Shown: one piece after another, positions 1-6,173 of the stretch
Numbering within the stretch: the stretch's first letter is position 1
Layout: each line of letters starts with the position of its first letter
Origin: an uncultured Oscillospiraceae bacterium
GTDB taxonomy: Bacteria > Bacillota > Clostridia > Oscillospirales > Oscillospiraceae
Direction of reading: 5' to 3'
Length of the DNA: 19,962 bases
NCBI GenBank assembly: GCA_934561515.1
Contig: CAKTGM010000034.1
Coordinates: 1 to 19,962, forward strand
Notes under the pieces: generated by a model
What the model was told of the DNA's origin: nothing
Seen by the model: only the letters and a program-made list of their open reading frames with translations
Databases searched by the model: none
Translations under genes and position numbers: made by a program

Positions 1-1
1 G

Positions 2-196
2 ACCGGCGGCGGCACGACCGGCGGCGGCACGACCGGCGGCGGCACGACTGGCGGCGGCACGACCGGCGGCGGCACAACTGGTGGCGGTACGACCGGCGGC
101 GGCACGACTGGCGGCGGCACAACTGGTGGCGGCACGACCGGCGGCGGCACGACTGGTGGCGGTACGACCGGTGGCGGCACGACCGGCGGCGAAACG
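2..196 (+). repeat. 15-bp in-frame tandem repeat encoding Thr-Gly-Gly-Gly-Thr
   Basis: Thirteen contiguous 15-bp units lie head to tail without spacers, with consensus accggcggcggcacg. Twelve encode TGGGT and the last (182-196) encodes TGGET before the array ends. Variation between units is almost all at synonymous third positions (acc/act, ggc/ggt, acg/aca). This indicates selection on the encoded linker. The array runs off the left edge, so its full copy number is unknown. Confidence 0.95.
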
Positions 197-754
197 ACCA
201 GCGGCACCTACGCCATCACCGGTAGGGTGAGCAGCTATAACCACAATAACGAAACGGTCATCAAGCTCTACAAGGCGGGCCATGCGGGCGAGGAAAGCGC
301 GCTGGTGAAGGACGCCAAGATCGCAATCGACACCGACGCTTCCGCCAAGGCTGGCGATTCTGTGGAGCAGATCTTTGTCATCAATGGCGTGGCGAACGGC
401 GAGTATGATCTCGTTATCTCCAAGATCGCCCACCTCAGCTACACGGTGAAGGGCATCAAGGTGGACAATAACGATGTCGACCTGACGGCGCACGCCAATG
501 CCGCGATCCAGACCATCACCCTGCCTGCCGGCAACGTGACCACCAGCGGGAGCGAGGGCGAGGCTCTCATCAATTCCGATGATCTGAACTTCATCTGGAG
601 GCCGCAGAACTATCTGAAGAAGGCGAGCGATGCGGGCGTGGAGTCTATCGCCGATATCAACGGTGACGGCGAAATCAACTCCGATGATCTGAACATCATC
701 TGGAGACCGGCGAATTACCTGAAAAAGCTTTCGGACTGCATCGCGCAGTATTGA
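2..754 (+). CDS. Dockerin-bearing secreted/surface protein, 3' end only
   Basis: The reading frame is open from the left edge, so the start and N-terminus lie outside the window; 250 residues are visible. Residues 1-65 are a low-complexity linker of Thr-Gly-Gly-Gly-Thr repeats. From about residue 69 (TYAITGRVSSYN) to 180 there is a beta-rich segment with NETVIKLYKAG, GEYDLVISKIAHLSYTVKG and a DLTAHANA turn. This is the pattern of a carboxypeptidase-regulatory-like domain common in clostridial surface proteins. Residues about 186-242 are a type I dockerin-like pair ending in two near-identical IWRPxNYLKK helices. The second calcium loop (DINGDGEINSDD, residues 218-229) is canonical; the first (SEGEALINSDD) lacks the acidic positions 1, 3 and 5. 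The catalytic or binding part must be upstream. Expected location is outside the cell or on its surface. Confidence is high for the dockerin and moderate for the beta domain. Confidence 0.85.
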   Translation, partial: TGGGTTGGGTTGGGTTGGGTTGGGTTGGGTTGGGTTGGGTTGGGTTGGGTTGGGTTGGGTTGGETTSGTYAITGRVSSYNHNNETVIKLYKAGHAGEESALVKDAKIAIDTDASAKAGDSVEQIFVINGVANGEYDLVISKIAHLSYTVKGIKVDNNDVDLTAHANAAIQTITLPAGNVTTSGSEGEALINSDDLNFIWRPQNYLKKASDAGVESIADINGDGEINSDDLNIIWRPANYLKKLSDCIAQY

Positions 755-820
755 TGTGCGTGACGGCCGTGCAGCTTGCTGCGCGCGAGCCGTAACACTC
801 CATCTGTCAGCATACTCTGC

Positions 821-862
821 AAGGGACGCAGCGGCATCACCGCTGCGTCCCTTGTCTTTTTC
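821..862 (+). terminator. Rho-independent terminator of the dockerin protein gene
   Basis: A perfect 14-bp stem (821-834 pairing with 840-853) closes a 5-nt loop and is followed by gtcttttt. It starts 67 bases after the stop codon of the surface protein gene. Confidence 0.9.
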
Positions 863-884
863 CGCGAGCCGCCAAGGAGCGAAA

Positions 885-934
885 AAGGCCTGCTCTGCTG
901 CCATAGCTTGCAGCGGGACGGGCCTTGTCTTTTG
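885..934. terminator. Second terminator-like hairpin
   Basis: aaggcc (885-890) pairs with ggcctt (921-926) around an imperfect extension (891-896 with 915-920, one mismatch and several G-U pairs) and an inner gctgc/gcagc stem (897-901 with 910-914). It is followed by gtctttt on the plus strand. A preceding aaaaa run would serve as the T tract on the minus strand. It is weaker than the upstream terminator. Confidence 0.55.
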
Positions 935-953
935 TCCGGCAGCGCCGGATTTT
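935..953 (+). terminator. Third short terminator-like hairpin
   Basis: tccggc (935-940), a 3-nt loop and gccgga (944-949) are followed directly by tttt. The stem is short. It could act as a back-up terminator that insulates the next promoter 30 bases downstream. Confidence 0.45.
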
Positions 954-982
954 GCAAAGATTTTACATACTTCTGCTGGAAC

Positions 983-1010
983 TTGACAAAGAGCTCTGCT
1001 ATACTGTAAA
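983..1010 (+). promoter_or_regulatory. Sigma-A-type promoter for the HAD phosphatase gene
   Basis: A perfect -35 TTGACA (983-988) is followed after 16 bases by TGTAAA (1005-1010). TATACT at 1000-1005 is a better -10 hexamer but sits only 11 bases from this -35. The exact -10 is therefore uncertain. The start codon is about 40 bases downstream. Confidence 0.6.
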
Positions 1011-1051
1011 ACGTGAAAAGAATGAGAAAAGAGAGGAGATGGGATATCAAT

Positions 1052-1867
1052 ATGGATACCTACAACATGATCGATTTTAACAAAAAGAAGGGCTTTATCT
1101 GCGATATGGACGGCGTCATCTACCATGGCAACCGCGTGCTGCCGGGCGTGGCAGAGTTCATCCAGTGGCTGCACGACGAGGATAAGGAGTACCTCTTCCT
1201 GACGAACAACAGCGGCTATACGCCGCGCGAGCTGCACCAGAAGCTTGAGCGCATGGGGCTCGACGTGTCCGAGGAGCACTTTTATACGAGCGCGCTCGCA
1301 ACGGCTGCCTTCCTGCGCGAGCAGGCGCCGGGCTGCTCGGTCTTCGCCATCGGTGAGGCGGGGCTTCTGAACGCGCTCTACGATGCAGGCATCACCATGA
1401 ACGATGTGAACCCCGACTATGTGGTCGTGGGCGAGGGGCGGTCGTATTCGCTCGATACGCTGACCAAGGCGACGAATCTCGTTTTCAAAGGCGCGAAGCT
1501 CATCGGCGCGAATTCAGACGTGTCCGGACCCATCGAAAACGGCATCGCGCCCGCCTGCCGCGCGCTCGTCGCGCCCATCGAGATGGCGACGGGGACGCAG
1601 GCCTACTTCTGCGGCAAGCCCAACCCGCTGATGATGCGCACGGGACTCAAGAAGCTCAACTGCCACTCCGGCGAAGCCGTCATGGTCGGCGACCGCATGG
1701 ACACCGACGTGATCTCCGGCATGGAGAGCGGTATGTCCACGGTGCTGGTGCTCTCGGGCGTCTCCACGCGCGAGACGATCAAGACCTATGCCTACCGCCC
1801 GAGCATGGTGCTTCCCGGCGTGGGCGATATCGTGTCCCTTGCCCGCGGGGAAGAGAAGGGCGAATAA
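1052..1867 (+). CDS. HAD superfamily phosphatase, class IIA (NagD/AraL type)
   Basis: A 271-residue cytosolic hydrolase, probably acting on small sugar phosphates or nucleotides; the substrate cannot be read from sequence. All four HAD motifs are present. Motif I is DMDGVIYHG, with nucleophile Asp18 and acid/base Asp20. Motif II is FLTNNSG (Thr51). The motif III lysine is in KPNPLMM (Lys189). Motif IV is MVGDRMDTD (Asp214 and Asp219, Mg2+ binding). The cap segment between motifs II and III (GANSDVSGPIENGIAPACRAL and EMATG) is typical of class IIA (C2) enzymes. I chose the ATG at 1052 because gaggag lies 13 bases upstream; a GTG in frame at 1013 would start at the promoter edge with no ribosome binding site. 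The gene is monocistronic, between its own promoter and the terminator at 1884-1918. Confidence 0.92.
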   Translation: MDTYNMIDFNKKKGFICDMDGVIYHGNRVLPGVAEFIQWLHDEDKEYLFLTNNSGYTPRELHQKLERMGLDVSEEHFYTSALATAAFLREQAPGCSVFAIGEAGLLNALYDAGITMNDVNPDYVVVGEGRSYSLDTLTKATNLVFKGAKLIGANSDVSGPIENGIAPACRALVAPIEMATGTQAYFCGKPNPLMMRTGLKKLNCHSGEAVMVGDRMDTDVISGMESGMSTVLVLSGVSTRETIKTYAYRPSMVLPGVGDIVSLARGEEKGE

Positions 1868-1883
1868 AAGCGCGAAGGCAAAA

Positions 1884-1918
1884 AAGGAGGGCCGCTGCCA
1901 GCTGGCAGCGGCCCTTTT
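1884..1918. terminator. Bidirectional terminator between convergent genes
   Basis: A perfect 12-bp stem (1888-1899 with 1904-1915) has a 4-nt loop. tttt follows on the plus strand and aaaaa precedes it, so it has a T tract in both directions. It serves the HAD gene (plus) and the DUF1538/PII operon (minus, stop at 1937). Confidence 0.9.
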
Positions 1919-1936
1919 GTCATCGTTTGCCGGATA

Positions 1937-2260
1937 TTATGCGTCCTCGCGCGCGCGGAGACCCGCGACCGAGGAGATCGGCAGCGAGAAGCAGATCGCT
2001 CCCGCTCTGCTGCCGGGGCCGGCCTGCTCGTTGATCGAGCGCATGATGGCGGCCTTTTCGTCCTTGTGGGCGATGATGTAGATCATGTCCTTTTCGTCGG
2101 CAAGGCTCACGCTGAAGAATCTCTCCCCGCGCGTGCCGCCCGTGCCCTTGGCGTGCAGCACCGTGCCGCCGCCCGCGCCGGCAGCGCGCGCCGCGTCCAT
2201 GACAAAGTCGGAATAGCCTTCGTTCAGGATGACGATGATCAGCTCGTGTTCAAAATCCAT
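1937..2260 (-). other. Possible internal translation start giving the second PII-like domain alone
   Basis: Within the linker between the two PII-like domains, the minus strand carries aggaggt (2270-2276), the full anti-Shine-Dalgarno complement, 9 bases before an in-frame ATG (2258-2260). The product would be 107 residues beginning MDFEHELIIVILN, exactly where the second domain starts. The SD is built from the codons TTA GGA GGT, and TTA is unusual in this GC-rich gene. Function is inferred from position only; it could be a relic of gene fusion. Confidence 0.5.
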
Positions 2261-2605
2261 GCGCGGTGCACCTCCTAATTTCTGTTCATCGGTGAGATAG
2301 GCGAGCGTCTTGCCGCCGGCCACGCTCTTGAGCGGTACGGTCAGCATGACGCCGTTGCCGGGAATGTCGATAAATAGCTTGCGCTTGGCAGACTTGATGA
2401 GTCCCTCGGCCTCGTCCCCGTTGCCAACGCCGCTGATGACGTACTTTTCCGTCGCGTCCAGCCCGTAGATGGCAAGGTGCTCGCTCGTGGCTGTGCCGTG
2501 GCCCGGCATACTCAGGATGCCGCGCAACCCCGCCGCGCGATAAAGCGTATTCATCGCTTCACCGCGCTCGTGGTCGGTAATGGCAATTACACAATAGAGT
2601 TCCAT
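1937..2605 (-). CDS. Tandem-domain PII-like regulatory protein
   Basis: 222 residues made of two PII-like (GlnB/GlnK-fold) domains, about 1-105 and 116-222. Each has the PII layout: beta strand ELYCVIAIT / HELIIVILN, helix, then a glycine-rich T-loop region (AAGLRGILSMPGHGT / AAGAGGGTVLHAKGTG), and a C-terminal strand ending VPLKSVAGG / LPISSVAGL. The canonical GDGKIF signature and the uridylylated T-loop Tyr are not seen, so this is a PII-like sensor and not a classical GlnB. PII proteins bind nucleotides or small metabolites and often gate a membrane partner. The ATG at 2605 has ggagg 10 bases upstream and follows the stop of the DUF1538 gene by one base (TGATATG), so translation is probably coupled. 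The likely partner is that membrane protein. The ligand is unknown. An internal start at 2260 is listed separately. Confidence 0.85.
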   Translation of the reverse strand: MELYCVIAITDHERGEAMNTLYRAAGLRGILSMPGHGTATSEHLAIYGLDATEKYVISGVGNGDEAEGLIKSAKRKLFIDIPGNGVMLTVPLKSVAGGKTLAYLTDEQKLGGAPRMDFEHELIIVILNEGYSDFVMDAARAAGAGGGTVLHAKGTGGTRGERFFSVSLADEKDMIYIIAHKDEKAAIMRSINEQAGPGSRAGAICFSLPISSVAGLRAREDA

Positions 2606-2606
2606 A

Positions 2607-4133
2607 TCAGCACGCCTCCCACAGTTCGATGATCTCGTTGTCGCCAAAGTCGGGCAGGGCCTCCTCCACGGCCGCATGGCGGGACTTGACCACATAAATA
2701 GCGCCCATCACCTGCACAGTGATCAGCGGCATCATGGCGACGAGCGCCACAAGGCCGAAGGCGTCGGTCATCACGTTGCCGCCGAGCGCCTCGCACGCGC
2801 CCGTTGCAAACGGCAGCATAAAGGTCGCCGTCAGCGGTCCCGAGGCAACGCCGCCGGAGTCGAAGGCGATGGCCGTAAAGGTGCGCGGCACGAAAAAGCT
2901 CAGCGCGATGGCGATGAGATAGCCCGGCACGAGGAAATACATGATCGAGATGCCCGTGATGACGCGCAGCATCGCAAGTCCGCCCGCAGCGGACACGGCG
3001 ACCGACAGGCTCAGGCCCATCGAGCGCTCGGAGATCGCGCCCGCGCTCAGCTCGGCGACCTGCTTGTTGAGCGTGTGCACGGCAGGCTCGGCGTTGATGA
3101 TGAACCAGCCCATCAGCATCGCAAGCGGCGCGAGAAGATGGACCTTCCAGCCATCCGCGAGCGCCGCGCCGAGCGCGTAGCCCAGCGGGGAAAAGCCCAC
3201 GTTCACGCCCGTGAGGAACAGAACAAGACCCAGATATGTATAGAGGATGCCGACCACGATGCGCAGGAACGGCAGCTTTCTCAGCTTGAGTGAAACGACC
3301 TGGAAGATGAGGAAAAAGACAACGATCGGCAGCAGCGCCATCGTCACCTCCCAGAGGTATTCGGGCAGCGCGTGCAGGTAGTCTCTTCCCAGATCCACCG
3401 TGGAGGAGACGAAGGCCGAGGGATCGCCCTCCGTTGTGCTCGGCTGCGTTTTGTAGATCGCGCCGAGCAGCAGCACCGAGAGGATCGGCCCGATGGAGCA
3501 CAGACCCACGAGGCCGAAGCTGTCCGCCTTGGCGTTCTCGTCGCTTCGGATGGATGCAACGCCGACGCCGAGCGCCATGATGAACGGCACGGTCATCGGT
3601 CCCGTTGTTACGCCGCCGGAGTCAAAGGCGACGGACAGAATGCCCGCATCGGACAGGAACGCCGCGGCGAAAACAATGGCGTAGAACACAATGAGCATCG
3701 TGCGCAGGGAAATGGAAAAGAGAATGCGCACCATGCACAACAGCAGGAAGAAGCCGACGCCGACCGAAACGGTCAGGATCAGCACCGTCGTGTCGATCTC
3801 CGGCACGTTGCCCGCGAGCACCTGCAAGTCCGGCTCCGCCACCGTGATGGCGACGCCGAGAATAAAGCTCACGAACAGAATGAGCGGCAGCTTGCGTGAT
3901 TTCGTCAGCTTTGCGCCCATGTAATTGCCGATGCGGGTCATGGACATATCCGCGCCCAGCGTAAAGAGGCCCATGCCAAGAATGAGCATGGCCGTTGCCA
4001 GTACGAACGAGAGCATCAGCCCCGTGTCCACCGGCACCAGCACAAAGCAGATCAACATCACGATCAGGCTGATGGGCAGGACCGATGCGGCAGCTTCCCG
4101 CAGCTTTTCAAGTAAAATTTGCTTCTGGTACAA
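2607..4133 (-). CDS. DUF1538 family integral membrane protein, internally duplicated
   Basis: 508 residues with about a dozen hydrophobic segments. The two halves (about 10-230 and 258-483) are homologous. AFDSGGVTTGPMT (from residue 169) matches AFDSGGVASGPLT (from 423). AEPDLQVLAGNV (from 99) matches AEPAVHTLNKQV (from 348). Both halves end FGLVxL...P..xVxxxGAIY. Such inverted or parallel repeats around conserved polar Gly/Ser/Asp motifs in membranes suggest a transporter or channel, but no substrate is established for DUF1538 to my knowledge. A C-terminal cytosolic tail (FGDNEIIELWEAC) follows. The start is TTG at 4133, chosen because aaggag lies 7 bases upstream. The next gene encodes a PII-like protein, recalling ammonium transporter/GlnK and bicarbonate transporter/SbtB pairs. 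Confidence 0.88.
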   Translation of the reverse strand: MYQKQILLEKLREAAASVLPISLIVMLICFVLVPVDTGLMLSFVLATAMLILGMGLFTLGADMSMTRIGNYMGAKLTKSRKLPLILFVSFILGVAITVAEPDLQVLAGNVPEIDTTVLILTVSVGVGFFLLLCMVRILFSISLRTMLIVFYAIVFAAAFLSDAGILSVAFDSGGVTTGPMTVPFIMALGVGVASIRSDENAKADSFGLVGLCSIGPILSVLLLGAIYKTQPSTTEGDPSAFVSSTVDLGRDYLHALPEYLWEVTMALLPIVVFFLIFQVVSLKLRKLPFLRIVVGILYTYLGLVLFLTGVNVGFSPLGYALGAALADGWKVHLLAPLAMLMGWFIINAEPAVHTLNKQVAELSAGAISERSMGLSLSVAVSAAGGLAMLRVITGISIMYFLVPGYLIAIALSFFVPRTFTAIAFDSGGVASGPLTATFMLPFATGACEALGGNVMTDAFGLVALVAMMPLITVQVMGAIYVVKSRHAAVEEALPDFGDNEIIELWEAC

Positions 4134-4168
4134 AACCTCACTCCTTCTTCGAAAATTTCTTCAACTTT

Positions 4169-4178
4169 ATTCTACCAG
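4169..4178 (-). promoter_or_regulatory. Extended -10 promoter for the DUF1538/PII operon
   Basis: On the minus strand TGGTAGAAT gives a TGn-extended -10 (hexamer at 4169-4174) about 36 bases before the TTG start. No good -35 is visible (TGTTCA at 17-bp spacing). Confidence 0.5.
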
Positions 4179-4243
4179 AAAATGTGCGCTCTGAACAGGG
4201 GAGAAATGTAAACGAACCGTTAAGCTTGCCCGCGGCGGAAGGA

Positions 4244-4279
4244 CAAAAAGAAGGGAGGAACGGCTTTCCCGTCCCTCCC
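4244..4279 (-). terminator. Rho-independent terminator of the TetR gene
   Basis: Read on the minus strand, gggagggacgg and ccgttcctccc form an 11-bp stem with one mismatch around gaaag, followed by ttcttttt (4244-4252). It lies 20 bases after the TetR stop codon. Confidence 0.85.
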
Positions 4280-4299
4280 GGTATCGTATGGTGCGTTGG

Positions 4300-4857
4300 T
4301 TACTTGCCGCAGCCGCGCTCAAGCGAGCGGCGGATGTTGCCGTCGAGCATATCGCCGAGGTCTTCGATGAACGAATCCGGCTCGCCCTTCATGCCGCCGC
4401 CGATCCATTCGATCGTCAGCCCGGCGAGGGCCGCCGTATAGAAGCGGGCGAGCGCCATGATCTTGTGCTCGCTGACGTCGAGCCCTTCGGCCTCGCGCCG
4501 GATGTAGGAGAGCATACCGGTGAGGATGGTCTTGTGATAGTAGCGCACGAGGATATCGCCATGGGCGGAATTGTGCAGGTGCAGGATCATGCGCTTGTTC
4601 TCCGCGGCAAAGGAGGTCGCGGCGAGAAAGGCCTTCTGCCACGAGTCATAGTCGTTCACGCTCTCGGAGAGACGCTCGATCTCTGATTCGAATACGTCCT
4701 CTGCCAGAGCGTAGATATCAGTATAATAATAATAGAAGGTGTTGCGCGTGACCTCGCTGCGCTCAGCAATGTCGCGCACGGAGATCTTGTCAAAGGGGCG
4801 TTCGGCCAGCAGCTCAACGAAGCTGCGGCGGATCGCGTTCTTGGTGCGAAGCGCCAT
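4300..4857 (-). CDS. TetR/AcrR family transcriptional regulator
   Basis: 185 residues. The N-terminal TetR_N helix-turn-helix spans about residues 10-57 (FDKISVRDIAERSEVTRNTFYYYYTDIYAL), with the conserved recognition helix and the F/YYY-x-D/K motif. The rest is an alpha-helical ligand and dimerisation region. Its LHNSAHGDI...YYHKTILTGML and IEWIGGGMKGEPD stretches resemble the C-terminal region found in DhaS-like TetR proteins (TetR_C_8 type). The ATG at 4857 follows aaaggagg with 6-base spacing. The gene is divergent from a flippase-like membrane protein gene, and two inverted repeats lie between them. Local control of that neighbour and of itself is the simplest reading. The ligand is unknown. 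Confidence 0.93.
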   Translation of the reverse strand: MALRTKNAIRRSFVELLAERPFDKISVRDIAERSEVTRNTFYYYYTDIYALAEDVFESEIERLSESVNDYDSWQKAFLAATSFAAENKRMILHLHNSAHGDILVRYYHKTILTGMLSYIRREAEGLDVSEHKIMALARFYTAALAGLTIEWIGGGMKGEPDSFIEDLGDMLDGNIRRSLERGCGK

Positions 4858-4901
4858 GGTGAGCCTCCTTTCAATCTTGTCGTCTTCCGGGATCGTGTTT
4901 C

Positions 4902-4930
4902 ATTATACCCGATGAAAATGAAAGATGCAA
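4902..4930 (-). promoter_or_regulatory. Promoter of the TetR gene
   Basis: On the minus strand TTGCAT (4925-4930), a 17-base spacer and a perfect TATAAT (4902-4907) precede the TetR start by about 45 bases. Confidence 0.7.
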
Positions 4931-4933
4931 GGC

Positions 4934-4951
4934 AAGAATTGGACAATTCTT
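4934..4951. promoter_or_regulatory. Candidate TetR operator, inverted repeat 1
   Basis: AAGAATTG-GA-CAATTCTT is a perfect 8-bp inverted repeat with a 2-base centre, three bases upstream of the TetR -35 element. Its size and position fit a TetR dimer site. Assignment is by position. Confidence 0.5.
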
Positions 4952-5009
4952 AACGAAACCTTTATACACCTTGGCCCGAGCGTATCTTTTTTTGTGCGTC
5001 CGGGGAAAA

Positions 5010-5045
5010 TTGACACTGTTCAGCGCGGGGTTATTTTACTATAAT
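5010..5045 (+). promoter_or_regulatory. Promoter region of the flippase-like gene
   Basis: A perfect TTGACA (5010-5015) and a perfect TATAAT (5040-5045) are 24 bases apart, too far to work together. TTGACA with TATTTT (5032-5037, 16-base spacer), or TATAAT with TGTTCA (5017-5022, 17-base spacer), are the workable pairs. Confidence 0.5.
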
Positions 5046-5061
5046 CTGATAATTATCAGAT
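5044..5061. promoter_or_regulatory. Candidate operator, inverted repeat 2 (18-bp perfect palindrome)
   Basis: ATCTGATAATTATCAGAT is a perfect 18-bp palindrome. It overlaps the last two bases of TATAAT and would cover the transcription start of the flippase-like gene, a classic position for repression. It is not the same sequence as inverted repeat 1. Confidence 0.5.
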
Positions 5062-5103
5062 CAGCGGGCGCGAAAGGGCCTTGGCCGGAGAGGGGAGGCG
5101 CGC

Positions 5104-6129
5104 ATGAACAAAAGCAGAAAAAAGTCCTATCTCATCAGCGCCGCGACGCTCGCGCTGCTCTTTCTTTTGCTGCTGCTCGTCTTCCGCGATGCGCTGCCAG
5201 ACATCTTAGCGAACCTGCGCGCGGTGCCGCTCTGGGGCGTGTTGCTGCTGCTTTTGATGGGCTTTGCCTACGAGGGGATGGAGGCGGCGGTCGCCCTCGT
5301 TCTGCTGCGGCGCAAAAGAAAGGACGTGCGCTATCTCGACGGACTGAATACGACCTTTCTCGCCGTCTTCGGCAACGTTGCGACCATGGGCGCGGGCACG
5401 CTGCCCATGCAGAGCTTTTACCTTTACCGCCGCGGGCTCGATGCGGGCGGCGCGGTCGGCATCATGGCGAGCGAATATGTGCTGCACAAGATCTCCGTCC
5501 TGCTCTATGCAACGCTCTCGCTGCTGCTCGGCGGGACATGGCTGCGCGAGAGCGCGAGCGGCCTTGCCCGCTATATCCGCATCGGCTATGGCATCGGCGC
5601 GCTCATCGTGCTTTTTCTCACGCTGCTCTACACATGGGACAGGGTGATCGGCCTTGCCGGGCGCGTGCTGCAAAAATTCCCCCAAACGCCCAAGTGGGAT
5701 ACGCGGCGGACGCAGTGGCTCGCGGGGCTTACCCAGCTCAACACCGAGGCGCGCAAGGTCTTGCTCGTGCCGTCGGTGCAGCTCATGGGCGTCGCCGTCA
5801 GCCTGATGAAGCTCTTCGTGCTCTACTCCATTCCCTATCTTGCGCTGCGCCTTGCGGGCTGCACGGCGCTTACTTTCTGGCAGACGCAGCTGCTCGCCTC
5901 GCTGATGCTGCTCATTACGAACGCGCTGCCGAACGTTGCGGGCGTGGGGCCGATGGAATTCGCCTTTCTGCTCCTGTTTTCGCAGTGGGCGGGGACTGCC
6001 GCGGCCTCGTCGGCGCTGGTGCTCTACCGCGTTGCGACATATTTCTTCCCGTTTCTTCTGAGCGTCATCACCTTCATGCGCGAGGAAAAGCGCTCCCTCA
6101 AGGGCTTTGACGAAAAAAACAGCAAATGA
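5104..6129 (+). CDS. Flippase-like integral membrane protein (LPG synthase TM/UPF0104 family)
   Basis: 341 residues with about eight hydrophobic helices, starting with an N-terminal segment after MNKSRKK. The order and motifs match the flippase-like domain shared by YbhN-type proteins and the membrane half of MprF. These are the early GAGTLPMQSFYLYRRG and the late LITNALPNVAGVGPMEFAFLLLF, with the typical P-x-GxGxxE segment. There is no C-terminal lysyl-transferase domain, so it would move a lipid or lipid-linked glycan and not modify one; the substrate is unknown. The ATG at 5104 has ggggagg 6 bases upstream. The gene is divergent from the TetR gene, which probably controls it through the palindrome at its promoter. 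It ends at the bidirectional terminator at 6131-6157. Confidence 0.88.
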   Translation: MNKSRKKSYLISAATLALLFLLLLLVFRDALPDILANLRAVPLWGVLLLLLMGFAYEGMEAAVALVLLRRKRKDVRYLDGLNTTFLAVFGNVATMGAGTLPMQSFYLYRRGLDAGGAVGIMASEYVLHKISVLLYATLSLLLGGTWLRESASGLARYIRIGYGIGALIVLFLTLLYTWDRVIGLAGRVLQKFPQTPKWDTRRTQWLAGLTQLNTEARKVLLVPSVQLMGVAVSLMKLFVLYSIPYLALRLAGCTALTFWQTQLLASLMLLITNALPNVAGVGPMEFAFLLLFSQWAGTAAASSALVLYRVATYFFPFLLSVITFMREEKRSLKGFDEKNSK

Positions 6130-6130
6130 A

Positions 6131-6157
6131 AAAGACGGCCTCGGGCCGTCTTTTTTT
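6131..6157. terminator. Bidirectional terminator between flippase-like gene and mscS
   Basis: gacggcc (6134-6140), tcg and ggccgtc (6144-6150) are flanked by aaaaa and ttttttt. T tracts in both directions suit the convergent neighbours. Confidence 0.92.
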
Positions 6158-6173
6158 GTCTGTGATAACACTT

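Noticed and set aside
1..196. CRISPR-like repeat array
   Set aside because: The 15-bp units are contiguous, with no unique spacers, and encode an in-frame protein linker.
2606..2695. Longer N-terminus for the PII-like protein
   Set aside because: The extension (MWSSPAMRPWRRP...) overlaps the DUF1538 coding end in another frame; the ATG at 2605 has a good RBS and starts at the first PII strand.
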